From positions 1 through 44,882 of the forward strand of contig MWCJ01000022.1 in the NCBI GenBank assembly GCA_002069975.1: a stretch of 44,882 nt of DNA, given 5' to 3'. This document shows, one piece after another, positions 1 through 9,339 of the stretch (positions are counted from its first letter, which is position 1; every line of letters starts with the position of its first letter). The notes beneath the pieces were generated by a model. That model was not told the origin of the DNA. It ran no database searches and worked only from the letters and a program-made list of their open reading frames with translations. The stretch comes from Bacteroidetes bacterium ADurb.Bin217 (lineage in GTDB: Bacteria > Bacteroidota > Bacteroidia > Bacteroidales > UBA1715). The position numbers were made by a program, and so were the translations under genes.

Positions 1-134
1 TGATTGCGTGTTTATCAATCGAATCTTACTGCCTCTAAGCGGTCTGAACTCAAAAATTACGTCGAGTTGACGTTATTTACATATCATATTTGAATACTTT
101 GAAAGTATCATATAACAAAATTCACTTTTACTTC

Positions 135-164
135 TTGTTTATTTCACAATAAGTTGTATTTTTA
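135..164 (+). promoter_or_regulatory. Candidate promoter of the HTCS-like regulator
   Basis: TTG at 135-137 and TATTTTTA at 157-164 are separated by 19 bases, close to the Bacteroidota pattern TTG-N19-21-TAnnTTTG but with A in place of the last G. It would give a leader of roughly 80 bases before the ATG at 250. The match is imperfect in AT-rich DNA, so confidence is low. Confidence 0.3.
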
Positions 165-249
165 CTGAATGACATCTTTACATTATTTTTATAGAACAAT
201 TTAATATAGAAATAATTGGTAATTGATGATACGCCCAAGTATTATGACT

Positions 250-3200
250 ATGAAACTACAATTTTGTTTTTCTTTTTTGGTGATATTTGTACAATCGCTT
301 TGTGCACAAACAGAATACGCCTTACATCATTATTCTCGTTCTCAGGGAATGACCGATAGCTATATTACGGGAATAACAGAAGATTCGACAGGTAAAATGT
401 GGATTTCTACAGCATTTGGAGTAAATGTATTTGACGGGTCTCATTTCGAACAATATACCGTAGAAGAATCCCAATATCATAATTTAATTAGAAACGATAT
501 ACAAACTGTATATTCCGATAAATCTAACCGAATATGGATAGCAGGATTTAATGGCACTATACAAACTTATAATGCAAAATTTGACCGATTCGATAATATA
601 TCGCTTAATCACGTTACTTTAGACGAATATCCGTCGTTTACAAAATTATACCAACATTCATCGTCCGAATTATATGGAATGAGCAGTAAAGGACTATATC
701 GATATAGTAAGTATTCCGGAAAATTTCATAAAGCTTTTCGCGAATTACATGAACTCCATTCTACCCTAACTATATGTATGCATATAGACAATACCGGAAA
801 TATGATATTAGGAACTCAAAAACAAGGCATTATAATAGTTTCATCAGATTCTACTAAAATTACCAAAATCCCTATACTTCCTTATGTAGCAGAACAACCA
901 CGAATAAACTGCATGCTGCAAAAAACAGATTCATCATATTATATTGGGACATCGCGTGGACTCATGTATTTGGTGGTACCGCGTAAAGGAACCCCCTCAA
1001 TTGTTCCTATATTTGAAGAAATCTCAGGAGATTTTATTTCGTCGCTCTGTTACGATGGAAAAGGAAATGTATGGATAGGTACCGGGTACCGAGGAGTATG
1101 GATATATACTCCTAAACACACCTTACAACAACTCCCAATATCGGCTGAACAAGCAGCTGAAAATTCAGGTGTAACTACATTATTTAAAGATTCACATAAC
1201 CGAATGTGGATAGGAACTCCCGGCAATGGTCTTTTTATGTACAATCCTATAGAAACATACATTACACATATATCTAAATCAAAAGGTTTGAGCTGCCCAA
1301 TTGTAAGTGCAACAATAACCGACGAACAAGGGAATATATGGATAGGAACCGATGGTGGTGGCATTCATATATATTCAAAAGACATGAAACATACTAAACA
1401 TTTGCATGCAGCAAACGGACTCCCTTCTGATGCGGTATTATGTTTTGCTCAATCGCCTACGCATATGTGGATTTCGACATGGCGAGGAGGAATAGGTAGT
1501 ATACATAAAAAAACATTTGAAATACGTGTATATAACAAAGATAATTCTTCATTAGTAAGCAATGGCATTAAAAGTATAGCATGGTATGCCCCCGATACAT
1601 TAGTAATAGGAAATCATGGCGAAGGATTACAATTTTTTAACACTAAAACCAATACATGCATAACAGATTTTTCTATTACCTATAGTTCATATTTTCCCGA
1701 AGAGCAAAAATATATAACCCAAGTTGTAGTAGATTCAAAAAAAAATATTTGGGTAGCTACTATTAGAAATCTGTATTGTGTTACCGGCAAAAAAGTAAAA
1801 GACGTATTGGAATCCGATATTTTTTCGCACCCTCAAAACCCTTTGTTTGTAAGTTCTATAAGCTTCGACAAAGCGGGTTTTATAATAGCAGCAACCAATA
1901 AAGGAGTATTCCGAATAAATATTCAAACATTTGAAGTTCAAACAATTCTTGAAACACATCAATACCTATCGCAAGCAGTAAATTTAACAGTCCATGCCGC
2001 ATCGCCTCATCAATATTGGATTGCCAATACCAAAGGATTGTTTATGTATAACCCACTAAACAAAACCATACAAAAATGTGTAATTTCTTCCGATGCCAAT
2101 CGATTATTTTTTGTACCGCGTGCTATATATTCCGATGCTCAAGGAATGCTCTATATTGGCTCACACCAAGGGATGTATAAATGCAATACCCGAACTATGT
2201 TTGCCCGAAAAAAACAAATACATATAGAATTTGCACAATTATATATACATCATCAAAAAGTTATTCCGGGGGCTTCAATTCTCGAGCAAGCTCTTAGCCA
2301 TACAAACCATATAGAAATTCCATATACAACCGGCAATAAAAGCATTAGCTTTAGAACTATTCACTATGAATTTCCTCAATCAATAGAGTGTGCATACAGA
2401 TTCGAGGGATTAGATACCATGTGGCACGAATTAGGAACATTACGCGAAATAGACTGTAATCATTTAAAACCGGGAACTTACATGCTTACTGTTAAAGCTT
2501 GGCAAAACAATGTTGACTCTGCGGTGCAAACATCTATTCGCATTACTATTCTCCCCCCTTGGTGGAAAACATGGTGGTTTATTTTACTAGCTACCGGTGC
2601 AGGTATACTTTTGCTTTGGCTGGCTCATACGCTGCGAATGTACAGATTACAACGCGAACGCAACGAATTACAAAAAAAAGTAAACACTCAATTAGATGCA
2701 GTACAAAAACAAAAAGATATCATTGAAGAACAACACAATGAATTACAATTTGTAAGCGAAAAACTCGAAGAAAGTAATTCTGTTCTTTTACTGCAAAAAC
2801 AAGAATTAGAAGAACTTACCAAACAATTACAAGAAGAATCAATAGAAATATCGCAACTAAATGCCTGGTTAAAACAAACCAATATTACAAAAGAACAATT
2901 GTTTATAATGATTACCAACGATATTACGCAAGCGTTTGAATCATTAGGCACATTAGCACAAAAATTACAATCGCATATTGCAGCCGATTCACATAAAAGA
3001 CCTCTTATTTCGGCAATATCTTCGAACATTCAACACCATAAAGAATTACTAAAAAACCTTATACTTTGGGCAAAAAATCAATCGAATAGTATTGATGTTA
3101 CTATGCAAGAAATTTCTTTGTCGGAATGTATCGATGAATTTATAGCAAGCTGCAAATCAATAGTTTTTGAAAAAAATTGCACTATTAATTATAAAAATAA

Positions 3201-4320
3201 AGATGCCCAAACCATATATGCCGACAAACAATTACTCCTTATTTCGTTGCGAAACATTGTATATGCTATGCTGCAAGGAATACCATCGGGTAGCTTTATT
3301 TTATTAAGCACCGAAACAAAAAAAGACGTTATAAAACTTACATTACATGCAAATATTGAAAGTATAGATAATTCGTTGCGAAATTCTTTATTAATAAATA
3401 AAAAAAGCACCGACAATAAAAAAGCATATTCTATTGATTCGCAAAATCTACACATAATTGTTAGTAAACAATGTATAGTAAAAAACAATGGAACATTAAG
3501 TGTTACACATTCAAAAAATTCCGGATTAGAGTATAGTATAACACTCCCTACACATGCGCCGATAACAGAAAATATAGTTCATACAGAAACACATACTACA
3601 AAACACATACATGTAGTAATTGTAGACGATAATCCTGCAATAGTAAAACTGTGCGAAGGATATCTTTCGCAGAAGTATCGTGTCACAACCTACACCGATT
3701 CTAAAGAATTACTTGATTCTATTGATTCTATAGCGGCAGACGTAGTAATTTCGGACATAATGATGCCCGAAGTTGATGGCTATAATGTATGTAAAATTAT
3801 TAAAGAAAAATATAGAATACCGGTAATTCTAATTTCATCGAGCAGAGAAGATACCATAAAACAATATGCATACCAGTGTGGTGCCGATGCCTATATTGAC
3901 AAACCTATTCATAAAGATGTATTATTGGCTGTGATTCAAAATATTGAAAATCATTGGCAACCCGACAATGTTACACAACTAACACCAGAATTTGAACCCG
4001 ATAACGATGCTGTTTTTCTTAAAAAATTCGAAACACTATTATCGCAAAATATTGCTAACAGCGAGATTTCCATAGAAGATATAGCATTGCAAATGAATGT
4101 AAGTAGAACTCAATTGTTTCGCAAAATTAAGCAGATACATGCCATGTCGCCTAAAGAATATCTTATAAAAATGCGAATGCACACTGCAGGAGAATTATTG
4201 CAATCGGGGGAACATAAAATAATAGACGTGGCTTATGCAGTGGGCTTTTCAGACCCTTCGTACTTTACCAAATGTTTTATTAAATTTTACGGCATTTCGC
4301 CAAGTGAATATAAAGGATAA
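250..4320 (+). CDS. HTCS-like regulator: propeller sensor, degenerate kinase core, receiver, AraC domain
   Basis: This is a one-protein sensor-regulator of the hybrid two-component family. The ATG at 250 is preferred because it opens directly on a signal peptide (MKLQFCFSFLVIF...CAQ); a TTG at 223 and ATGs at 226 and 244 are in frame upstream. Domains, numbered from 250 (1356 residues): about eleven Reg_prop blades of the form DxxGNxWIGTxxxG (about 40-665), a Y_Y_Y domain (about 670-765), one membrane helix (about 770-795), a coiled coil (about 800-880), a HisKA/HATPase-like region (about 885-1105), a receiver (about 1118-1235) with Asp1169 in ISDIMMPEVDG and Lys in DKP, and an AraC helix-turn-helix (about 1257-1356). 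The H-box reads MITNDITQAF, with Asn where the phospho-His should be. The ATP site lacks a recognisable DxGxG and GxGLGL. The family usually controls neighbouring glycan-use genes; no SusC/SusD pair is present here. Confidence 0.9.
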   Translation: MKLQFCFSFLVIFVQSLCAQTEYALHHYSRSQGMTDSYITGITEDSTGKMWISTAFGVNVFDGSHFEQYTVEESQYHNLIRNDIQTVYSDKSNRIWIAGFNGTIQTYNAKFDRFDNISLNHVTLDEYPSFTKLYQHSSSELYGMSSKGLYRYSKYSGKFHKAFRELHELHSTLTICMHIDNTGNMILGTQKQGIIIVSSDSTKITKIPILPYVAEQPRINCMLQKTDSSYYIGTSRGLMYLVVPRKGTPSIVPIFEEISGDFISSLCYDGKGNVWIGTGYRGVWIYTPKHTLQQLPISAEQAAENSGVTTLFKDSHNRMWIGTPGNGLFMYNPIETYITHISKSKGLSCPIVSATITDEQGNIWIGTDGGGIHIYSKDMKHTKHLHAANGLPSDAVLCFAQSPTHMWISTWRGGIGSIHKKTFEIRVYNKDNSSLVSNGIKSIAWYAPDTLVIGNHGEGLQFFNTKTNTCITDFSITYSSYFPEEQKYITQVVVDSKKNIWVATIRNLYCVTGKKVKDVLESDIFSHPQNPLFVSSISFDKAGFIIAATNKGVFRINIQTFEVQTILETHQYLSQAVNLTVHAASPHQYWIANTKGLFMYNPLNKTIQKCVISSDANRLFFVPRAIYSDAQGMLYIGSHQGMYKCNTRTMFARKKQIHIEFAQLYIHHQKVIPGASILEQALSHTNHIEIPYTTGNKSISFRTIHYEFPQSIECAYRFEGLDTMWHELGTLREIDCNHLKPGTYMLTVKAWQNNVDSAVQTSIRITILPPWWKTWWFILLATGAGILLLWLAHTLRMYRLQRERNELQKKVNTQLDAVQKQKDIIEEQHNELQFVSEKLEESNSVLLLQKQELEELTKQLQEESIEISQLNAWLKQTNITKEQLFIMITNDITQAFESLGTLAQKLQSHIAADSHKRPLISAISSNIQHHKELLKNLILWAKNQSNSIDVTMQEISLSECIDEFIASCKSIVFEKNCTINYKNKDAQTIYADKQLLLISLRNIVYAMLQGIPSGSFILLSTETKKDVIKLTLHANIESIDNSLRNSLLINKKSTDNKKAYSIDSQNLHIIVSKQCIVKNNGTLSVTHSKNSGLEYSITLPTHAPITENIVHTETHTTKHIHVVIVDDNPAIVKLCEGYLSQKYRVTTYTDSKELLDSIDSIAADVVISDIMMPEVDGYNVCKIIKEKYRIPVILISSSREDTIKQYAYQCGADAYIDKPIHKDVLLAVIQNIENHWQPDNVTQLTPEFEPDNDAVFLKKFETLLSQNIANSEISIEDIALQMNVSRTQLFRKIKQIHAMSPKEYLIKMRMHTAGELLQSGEHKIIDVAYAVGFSDPSYFTKCFIKFYGISPSEYKG

Positions 4321-4520
4321 TAAAGCTAATGCTTGCAATTAATTAATGCAAATACCCCAAAGCATAACGAATCGTAAGGATTACCAATGTTCGAACTTAT
4401 GCTACTTGAAACTACATGAGCATAAAAAAATCTAAAATAGTGATGCGTATCTACGCAAAAAACAAAAAAATAATCGAAATTTGCAGCCCTCAAATAATTG
4501 AGATATTATTATAAATTTGT

Positions 4521-6329
4521 ATGCGAGAATTACGAAATATTGCTATTATAGCCCATGTAGACCATGGAAAAACTACCTTAGTAGATAGAATTTTACACCA
4601 AGTTAAAACATTTCGAGAAAATGAAGAAGTTGGTGAATTAATATTAGACAACAACGATTTAGAACGCGAACGCGGTATTACTATATTATCAAAAAATGTA
4701 TCGGTTACCTATAAAGGTGTTAAAATTAATATTATAGATACTCCCGGTCACTCTGATTTTGGAGGCGAAGTAGAACGAGTTCTAAATATGGCCGATGGCG
4801 TGCTACTTTTGGTTGATGCGTTTGAAGGTCCTATGCCGCAAACACGGTTTGTATTAGAAAAAGCTATTGAATTACACTTAAAACCTATAGTTGTTGTAAA
4901 CAAAGTAGACAAACCCAATTGCGACCCCGAAGGAGCAAACGAAGCTGTATTCGATTTGATGTGCAACCTCAATGCGAGCGAAGATCAATTAGATTTTAAA
5001 ACCATATATGGTTCATCGAAACAAGGATGGATGGGACCTGATTGGAAAACACCAACCGAAGATTTTAGCTATTTGCTCGACGTTATTGTAGAAACTATTC
5101 CTGCTCCAAAACCTAATCCGGGTACTTTACAAATGCGAATTACATCACTCGATTATTCATCGTATGTGGGACGTATAGCTGTTGGTCGAATTTCTCGCGG
5201 AAGCCTTGTAGCAGGTCAGAATATTTCGCTCGTAAAACGCGATGGCACTATTCTACGATCTAAAATTAAAGAATTATATGTATTTGAAGGACTAGGAAAA
5301 GAAAAAGTAAAAACTGAAATTTCTTCGGGCGAAATATGTGCTGTTATGGGATTAGAAGGATTTGATATTGGCGATACGATTGCTGACTTCGAAAATCCCG
5401 AACCTTTAGCATCAATTTCTATAGATGAACCTACAATGTCTATGATTTTCACCAATAATACATCGCCATTTTTTGGTAAAGAAGGTAAATTTGTTACCTC
5501 TCGTCATATTCGCGAACGATTGTACAAAGAATTAGAACGAAATTTGGCATTACGAATAGAAGAAACAGAATCGCCTGATGTTTTATTGGTGTATGGTAGA
5601 GGTATATTACACTTGTCGGTACTTATAGAAACTATGCGTCGCGAAGGCTACGAATTGCAAGTAGGACAACCAAAAGTAATTGTAAAAGAAATAGACGGTG
5701 TAAAACACGAACCTATTGAACATGCAACAGTACATGTACCCGAACCATTTGCAGGAAAAGTAATAGAACTTATGACACAACGCAGAGGGGAATTACAAAA
5801 TATGTCGACAAAAAACGATAGGGTTCATTTGGAATTTAATATTCCTTCGCGTGGATTAATAGGGCTTACAAATGCTATATTAACCGCAACCGAAGGCGAA
5901 GCTGTATTATCGCATAGATTTACCGGGTTTGAACCATGGAAAGGCGATATGCCGAGTAAAATTAACGGTGCATTAATAGCAATGGAAACAGGACCTACGT
6001 TTGCATATGCAATTGACAAACTGCAAGATAGAGGTAGATTTTTTATTTTCCCCGGCGAAGAAGTATATGCAGGACAAGTAATAGGCGAACATATTCGCGA
6101 TAACGATTTAATTATAAATGTTGGTAAAAGTAAAAAACTAACCAATATGCGAGCTTCGGGAGCTGATGATAAAACAAGTATTACTCCTCCTATTCGGATG
6201 TCACTCGAAGAACATATGGAATATATTCGCAAAGATGAATATTTAGAAATAACTCCTAAATCATTTCGTATTCGTAAAATTATTCTTAGTGAACACGATA
6301 GAAAACGTGAAAACAATAAATTAGGTTAA
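4521..6329 (+). CDS. typA: Ribosome-binding translational GTPase TypA/BipA
   Basis: TypA/BipA is an EF-G-like GTPase that binds the 70S ribosome and supports 50S assembly and growth under stress. The 602-residue length is normal for the family. Visible G motifs are AHVDHGKTT (11-19), DTPGH (73-77) and NKVD (127-130), with GSSKQGW further on. The C-terminal part has the TypA-specific signature around RGLIGLTNAILT and the FGYAIDKLQDRG-like segment (here FAYAIDKLQDRGRFF). The start ATG follows immediately after AT-rich leader DNA with no Shine-Dalgarno. It is followed 68 bases later by the TPR gene, which has its own promoter, so co-transcription is uncertain. Confidence 0.97.
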   Translation: MRELRNIAIIAHVDHGKTTLVDRILHQVKTFRENEEVGELILDNNDLERERGITILSKNVSVTYKGVKINIIDTPGHSDFGGEVERVLNMADGVLLLVDAFEGPMPQTRFVLEKAIELHLKPIVVVNKVDKPNCDPEGANEAVFDLMCNLNASEDQLDFKTIYGSSKQGWMGPDWKTPTEDFSYLLDVIVETIPAPKPNPGTLQMRITSLDYSSYVGRIAVGRISRGSLVAGQNISLVKRDGTILRSKIKELYVFEGLGKEKVKTEISSGEICAVMGLEGFDIGDTIADFENPEPLASISIDEPTMSMIFTNNTSPFFGKEGKFVTSRHIRERLYKELERNLALRIEETESPDVLLVYGRGILHLSVLIETMRREGYELQVGQPKVIVKEIDGVKHEPIEHATVHVPEPFAGKVIELMTQRRGELQNMSTKNDRVHLEFNIPSRGLIGLTNAILTATEGEAVLSHRFTGFEPWKGDMPSKINGALIAMETGPTFAYAIDKLQDRGRFFIFPGEEVYAGQVIGEHIRDNDLIINVGKSKKLTNMRASGADDKTSITPPIRMSLEEHMEYIRKDEYLEITPKSFRIRKIILSEHDRKRENNKLG

Positions 6330-6346
6330 TCAATGTGTGATATACA

Positions 6347-6377
6347 TTGTTTTTACGCAATTGAAATTGTACATTTG
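6347..6377 (+). promoter_or_regulatory. Bacteroidota-type promoter of the TPR gene
   Basis: TTG at 6347-6349, a spacer of exactly 20 bases and TACATTTG at 6370-6377 match the Bacteroidota primary sigma consensus (TTG-N20-TAnnTTTG). It lies 20 bases upstream of the ATG at 6398, so the predicted transcript has a leader of about 15 bases. Confidence 0.65.
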
Positions 6378-6397
6378 TAATACTTTAATTTCGCATT

Positions 6398-7156
6398 ATG
6401 GAAAAGGCTGCATACGAACAAGAGCTGGTAAAACTGGCACAAGAAGGCAAATTACAAGAATTACTTGTTCTGGCAAAAAAATTAGTTGAAGATTACCCTT
6501 CGTGGCATATAGCATGGCATTATTTGGCTGTGGCTTACGGTTTACAAAACGACCACGAGCGTGCTATTTCATATTTTATTAAAGTTTTAGAACTAAAACC
6601 ACATTCGGTAAAAGCTTTGTATGGATTGAGTGTATCGTTTCATGCCCTTAAAATGTACGAAGAAGCAGTATCATGCTTGCTTAAACATAAAGAATTGCAC
6701 GGAAGCGAATTTAAAATTTTATTTGGGTTAGGCGTAAATTATACCGAATTAAATATGTTAGCCGAAGCCATTGATTCATTTACCGAAGCTTTAACTATTG
6801 ACCCAACAAACGAAGAAGTATTGTTTTGTTTAGCAGATTGTTACCGCATGCAAGAAAAATACGAAAAAGCTATTGAATTATATGAACAATCGTTACGCTG
6901 CAATCCTACCAATATTTTAGTACTTCACAACACAGCTGTTTCATATAAATATATGAATAACAACGAAAAGGCTATAGAATTTTATTTAAAAGTGCTTGCT
7001 ATTGAACCTACCTTTTTTCGTTCCCTCAGAAATTTAGCAGAAATATATATTGAGATTCAGCACGTAGATTTGGCAAAACCACTTATACAAAAAGCTTTAG
7101 AAATACAAGCAAATTCTGTTGAAATTAAAGAATTGGCTCAAAAGGTTCAGATGTAA
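6398..7156 (+). CDS. TPR-repeat protein
   Basis: A soluble protein of 252 residues built almost entirely of about six tetratricopeptide repeats (roughly residues 35-245). Typical helix pairs end in the pattern A-x-x-x-Y/F-x-x-x-L-x-x-x-P, such as AISYFIKVLELKP and AIELYEQSLRCNP. No signal peptide or membrane helix is seen, so it is probably a cytoplasmic scaffold for protein contacts; the partner cannot be told from the sequence. It ends five bases before the convergent stop of the YfhO-like gene, so transcription from the two strands meets here without a visible terminator. Confidence 0.85.
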   Translation: MEKAAYEQELVKLAQEGKLQELLVLAKKLVEDYPSWHIAWHYLAVAYGLQNDHERAISYFIKVLELKPHSVKALYGLSVSFHALKMYEEAVSCLLKHKELHGSEFKILFGLGVNYTELNMLAEAIDSFTEALTIDPTNEEVLFCLADCYRMQEKYEKAIELYEQSLRCNPTNILVLHNTAVSYKYMNNNEKAIEFYLKVLAIEPTFFRSLRNLAEIYIEIQHVDLAKPLIQKALEIQANSVEIKELAQKVQM

Positions 7157-7161
7157 AGGCT

Positions 7162-9339
7162 CTATACTATTTCTTGTATTTTTGTATTTTTCCTTACAAA
7201 CATTAGGATAACACATCCTCCAATAAGTATATACAACGCCCATTCATATACATAGTAAGCGACTATAGCTTTGCGTGGAGCATATATAAACTGTACTTGT
7301 GAAACTCCTTTTGGAACACTCACTGCCATGCAACAACAATTCGCTGAAACTATGTCGGTTTCTACACCATTAACATATGCTTTCCACCCCGGATAATTGT
7401 ATTGCATACAAACAACATACGAAGCTTGTGGAACTATAATAGTACAGATTATTTCATTCGATTTCGACGTTTCTAATGTAATTGCCGAATTGGACTGTTC
7501 AAATTTTTGTACTGTTTCTTTACTCGCCGGAATGAGTGCTATAGTTCCACTATAATCATACATAGTATCTTGTGTTTTATATACCCTTTGTGGAATATAC
7601 ATGAGCGGATATTTTTTTACCGAATCGAAAATATTTGATTGCTCAAATGTCTCTATTTCGCGATATACAAAACTTGTGTAACCATCATATGTTCGTTTTT
7701 TATGAAACAACTGATTGTTACGCCACAATGGCGATGGCAATGCTAATTGTTTTGAATATTGACTGTATGCAGGTTCTGCAATATTAGTAACACCAGTATG
7801 TGTAGGCAATGTATCTAAAAATGTTTGTACTGCATGCAAATCTCTATGATTATGAATGGTAACCGGCGAAATAAGTAATACTGAAATTACCATTTCTATT
7901 CCCACGAACATATACATACTGCTCAATACTATGTGTGTAGAATTTAAGCGAGAATATAGTTGCATTATTCGCATATATACAAGCACCACAATTGATGTAA
8001 CAACAAGTACCAACCCATGAATTCCAATACTATGTTTTTTGTATAATGACTCTACCATAGTATGCCAAGGTGTTAATTCTATATGATTGTTATAATATGG
8101 AATAACGAAATATAATGCTATGACACTACTACAAATAGCAATTCCTATTAGTAGCAAATACATATGTTTGAGTGTAATTTTTTTATATATCTGCTGCAAG
8201 GTAAACGCCCCCAAGCAAATTAAACAAAACATAAAAAATAAGCGGAACAATGCCGGAAACCGAAATGTATCGAACAGAGGAATATAATGGTACAAAAATT
8301 CACGAACCGGCAATACCGTTCCCATAGAAATGCTCACAAATAGGAGTGCAAGGATCCAAAGTACCAATATGCCGGTATGCTTATACAAACGAACACTTGC
8401 AAATACTAATAGCAATGGCAGCACACCTATGTACATATTCATCATAGACGGGTCTATGTGCCAAAAATTATTGGTTGTATACGCAGTAAGTAATGGAAAT
8501 AGAAATGTAATGAAATGTTGAGGCAACAAAGAATCCCAAAGGGCTTGCGAAAGAGTAACCCCCTCGCCCCGAGTAATATGCTGCACCATATCGCTGTATG
8601 ACACAAGTAAAGGCAGAAGCATTACTATGCATACTACACCTATTCCTATTTGTAGTAGCAGTGTATTTTGAATTATTGCATACTGTTTTTGTTTATATTG
8701 TTGTATATAATACATTGCACAATATATAATCATAGCATAGAGCATTATTATAGTGAATGCCGGGTACCCTCCAAGCACAAAACATATCCATACAAGCGTA
8801 AATAAAGCTGCATGGTGCAATCGAGGTTCGTGTAAAAGATTATAATAAGTGAGAATTACCAGTGGCAAAAATGCCCCACTTACTACCCACCACATATGCT
8901 GTGCATTGCCCGAAAAAAATCCCGACAGCATATATGCTATACCAAATATACATGCAATATTTGGGTGTATGCGAAATCGCTTAAGCAATACATACATTCC
9001 TATACCTGCCAAAAGTATGTGTAGCATAAATTCTATATTAAGTGCATATAAGGAATAGCTTGTCAATTTTGAAGAAATAAATCGTACGGGATAGTACATC
9101 AATATTTTGCTGTGCATTGCACTTCCAAAATACGAAAATTGATCCCACAATGGTATTTCACCGGATTGTTCTATGTGCGATTGCAATACCTGATTGGGAA
9201 AATTTGCATCTAAAATGTCATTTTTGAGAGTAAACCTACACGAAGCTATGTTCCAATAAGCTGCAATAGCAAGTATTACAATTACAGCTATATGCCTTAT
9301 TGTTGTATTATTATTGATGCGAGCGAACATAAATAGCAT
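7162..9339 (-). CDS. YfhO-family polytopic membrane protein
   Basis: A 725-residue membrane protein with about 13-14 hydrophobic helices and a C-terminal extracytoplasmic segment containing the YfhO signature YPGWKAYVNG (about 647-657), followed by a last helix and a short basic tail. YfhO proteins are GT-C-fold enzymes; in Gram-positive bacteria members help glycosylate teichoic acids from a lipid-linked sugar. It is the last gene of the operon headed by lpxH. Its start (MLFMFARINNN; a second ATG at 9330 is equally possible) overlaps the end of the upstream gene by 29 bases, which points to translational coupling. The natural reading is a glycosyltransferase using a polyprenyl-phosphate sugar; the acceptor is unknown. 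Confidence 0.8.
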   Translation of the reverse strand: MLFMFARINNNTTIRHIAVIVILAIAAYWNIASCRFTLKNDILDANFPNQVLQSHIEQSGEIPLWDQFSYFGSAMHSKILMYYPVRFISSKLTSYSLYALNIEFMLHILLAGIGMYVLLKRFRIHPNIACIFGIAYMLSGFFSGNAQHMWWVVSGAFLPLVILTYYNLLHEPRLHHAALFTLVWICFVLGGYPAFTIIMLYAMIIYCAMYYIQQYKQKQYAIIQNTLLLQIGIGVVCIVMLLPLLVSYSDMVQHITRGEGVTLSQALWDSLLPQHFITFLFPLLTAYTTNNFWHIDPSMMNMYIGVLPLLLVFASVRLYKHTGILVLWILALLFVSISMGTVLPVREFLYHYIPLFDTFRFPALFRLFFMFCLICLGAFTLQQIYKKITLKHMYLLLIGIAICSSVIALYFVIPYYNNHIELTPWHTMVESLYKKHSIGIHGLVLVVTSIVVLVYMRIMQLYSRLNSTHIVLSSMYMFVGIEMVISVLLISPVTIHNHRDLHAVQTFLDTLPTHTGVTNIAEPAYSQYSKQLALPSPLWRNNQLFHKKRTYDGYTSFVYREIETFEQSNIFDSVKKYPLMYIPQRVYKTQDTMYDYSGTIALIPASKETVQKFEQSNSAITLETSKSNEIICTIIVPQASYVVCMQYNYPGWKAYVNGVETDIVSANCCCMAVSVPKGVSQVQFIYAPRKAIVAYYVYEWALYILIGGCVILMFVRKNTKIQEIV

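Noticed and set aside
4444..4457. Inverted repeat TGCGTA-TC-TACGCA before typA
   Set aside because: A six-base stem with a two-base centre is too short for a hairpin terminator, no T run follows, and nothing else supports an operator.
5825..6316. Open frame of 163 codons on the minus strand inside typA
   Set aside because: Fully antisense to a perfectly conserved GTPase gene; the translation has no recognisable domain and a composition typical of a reversed frame.
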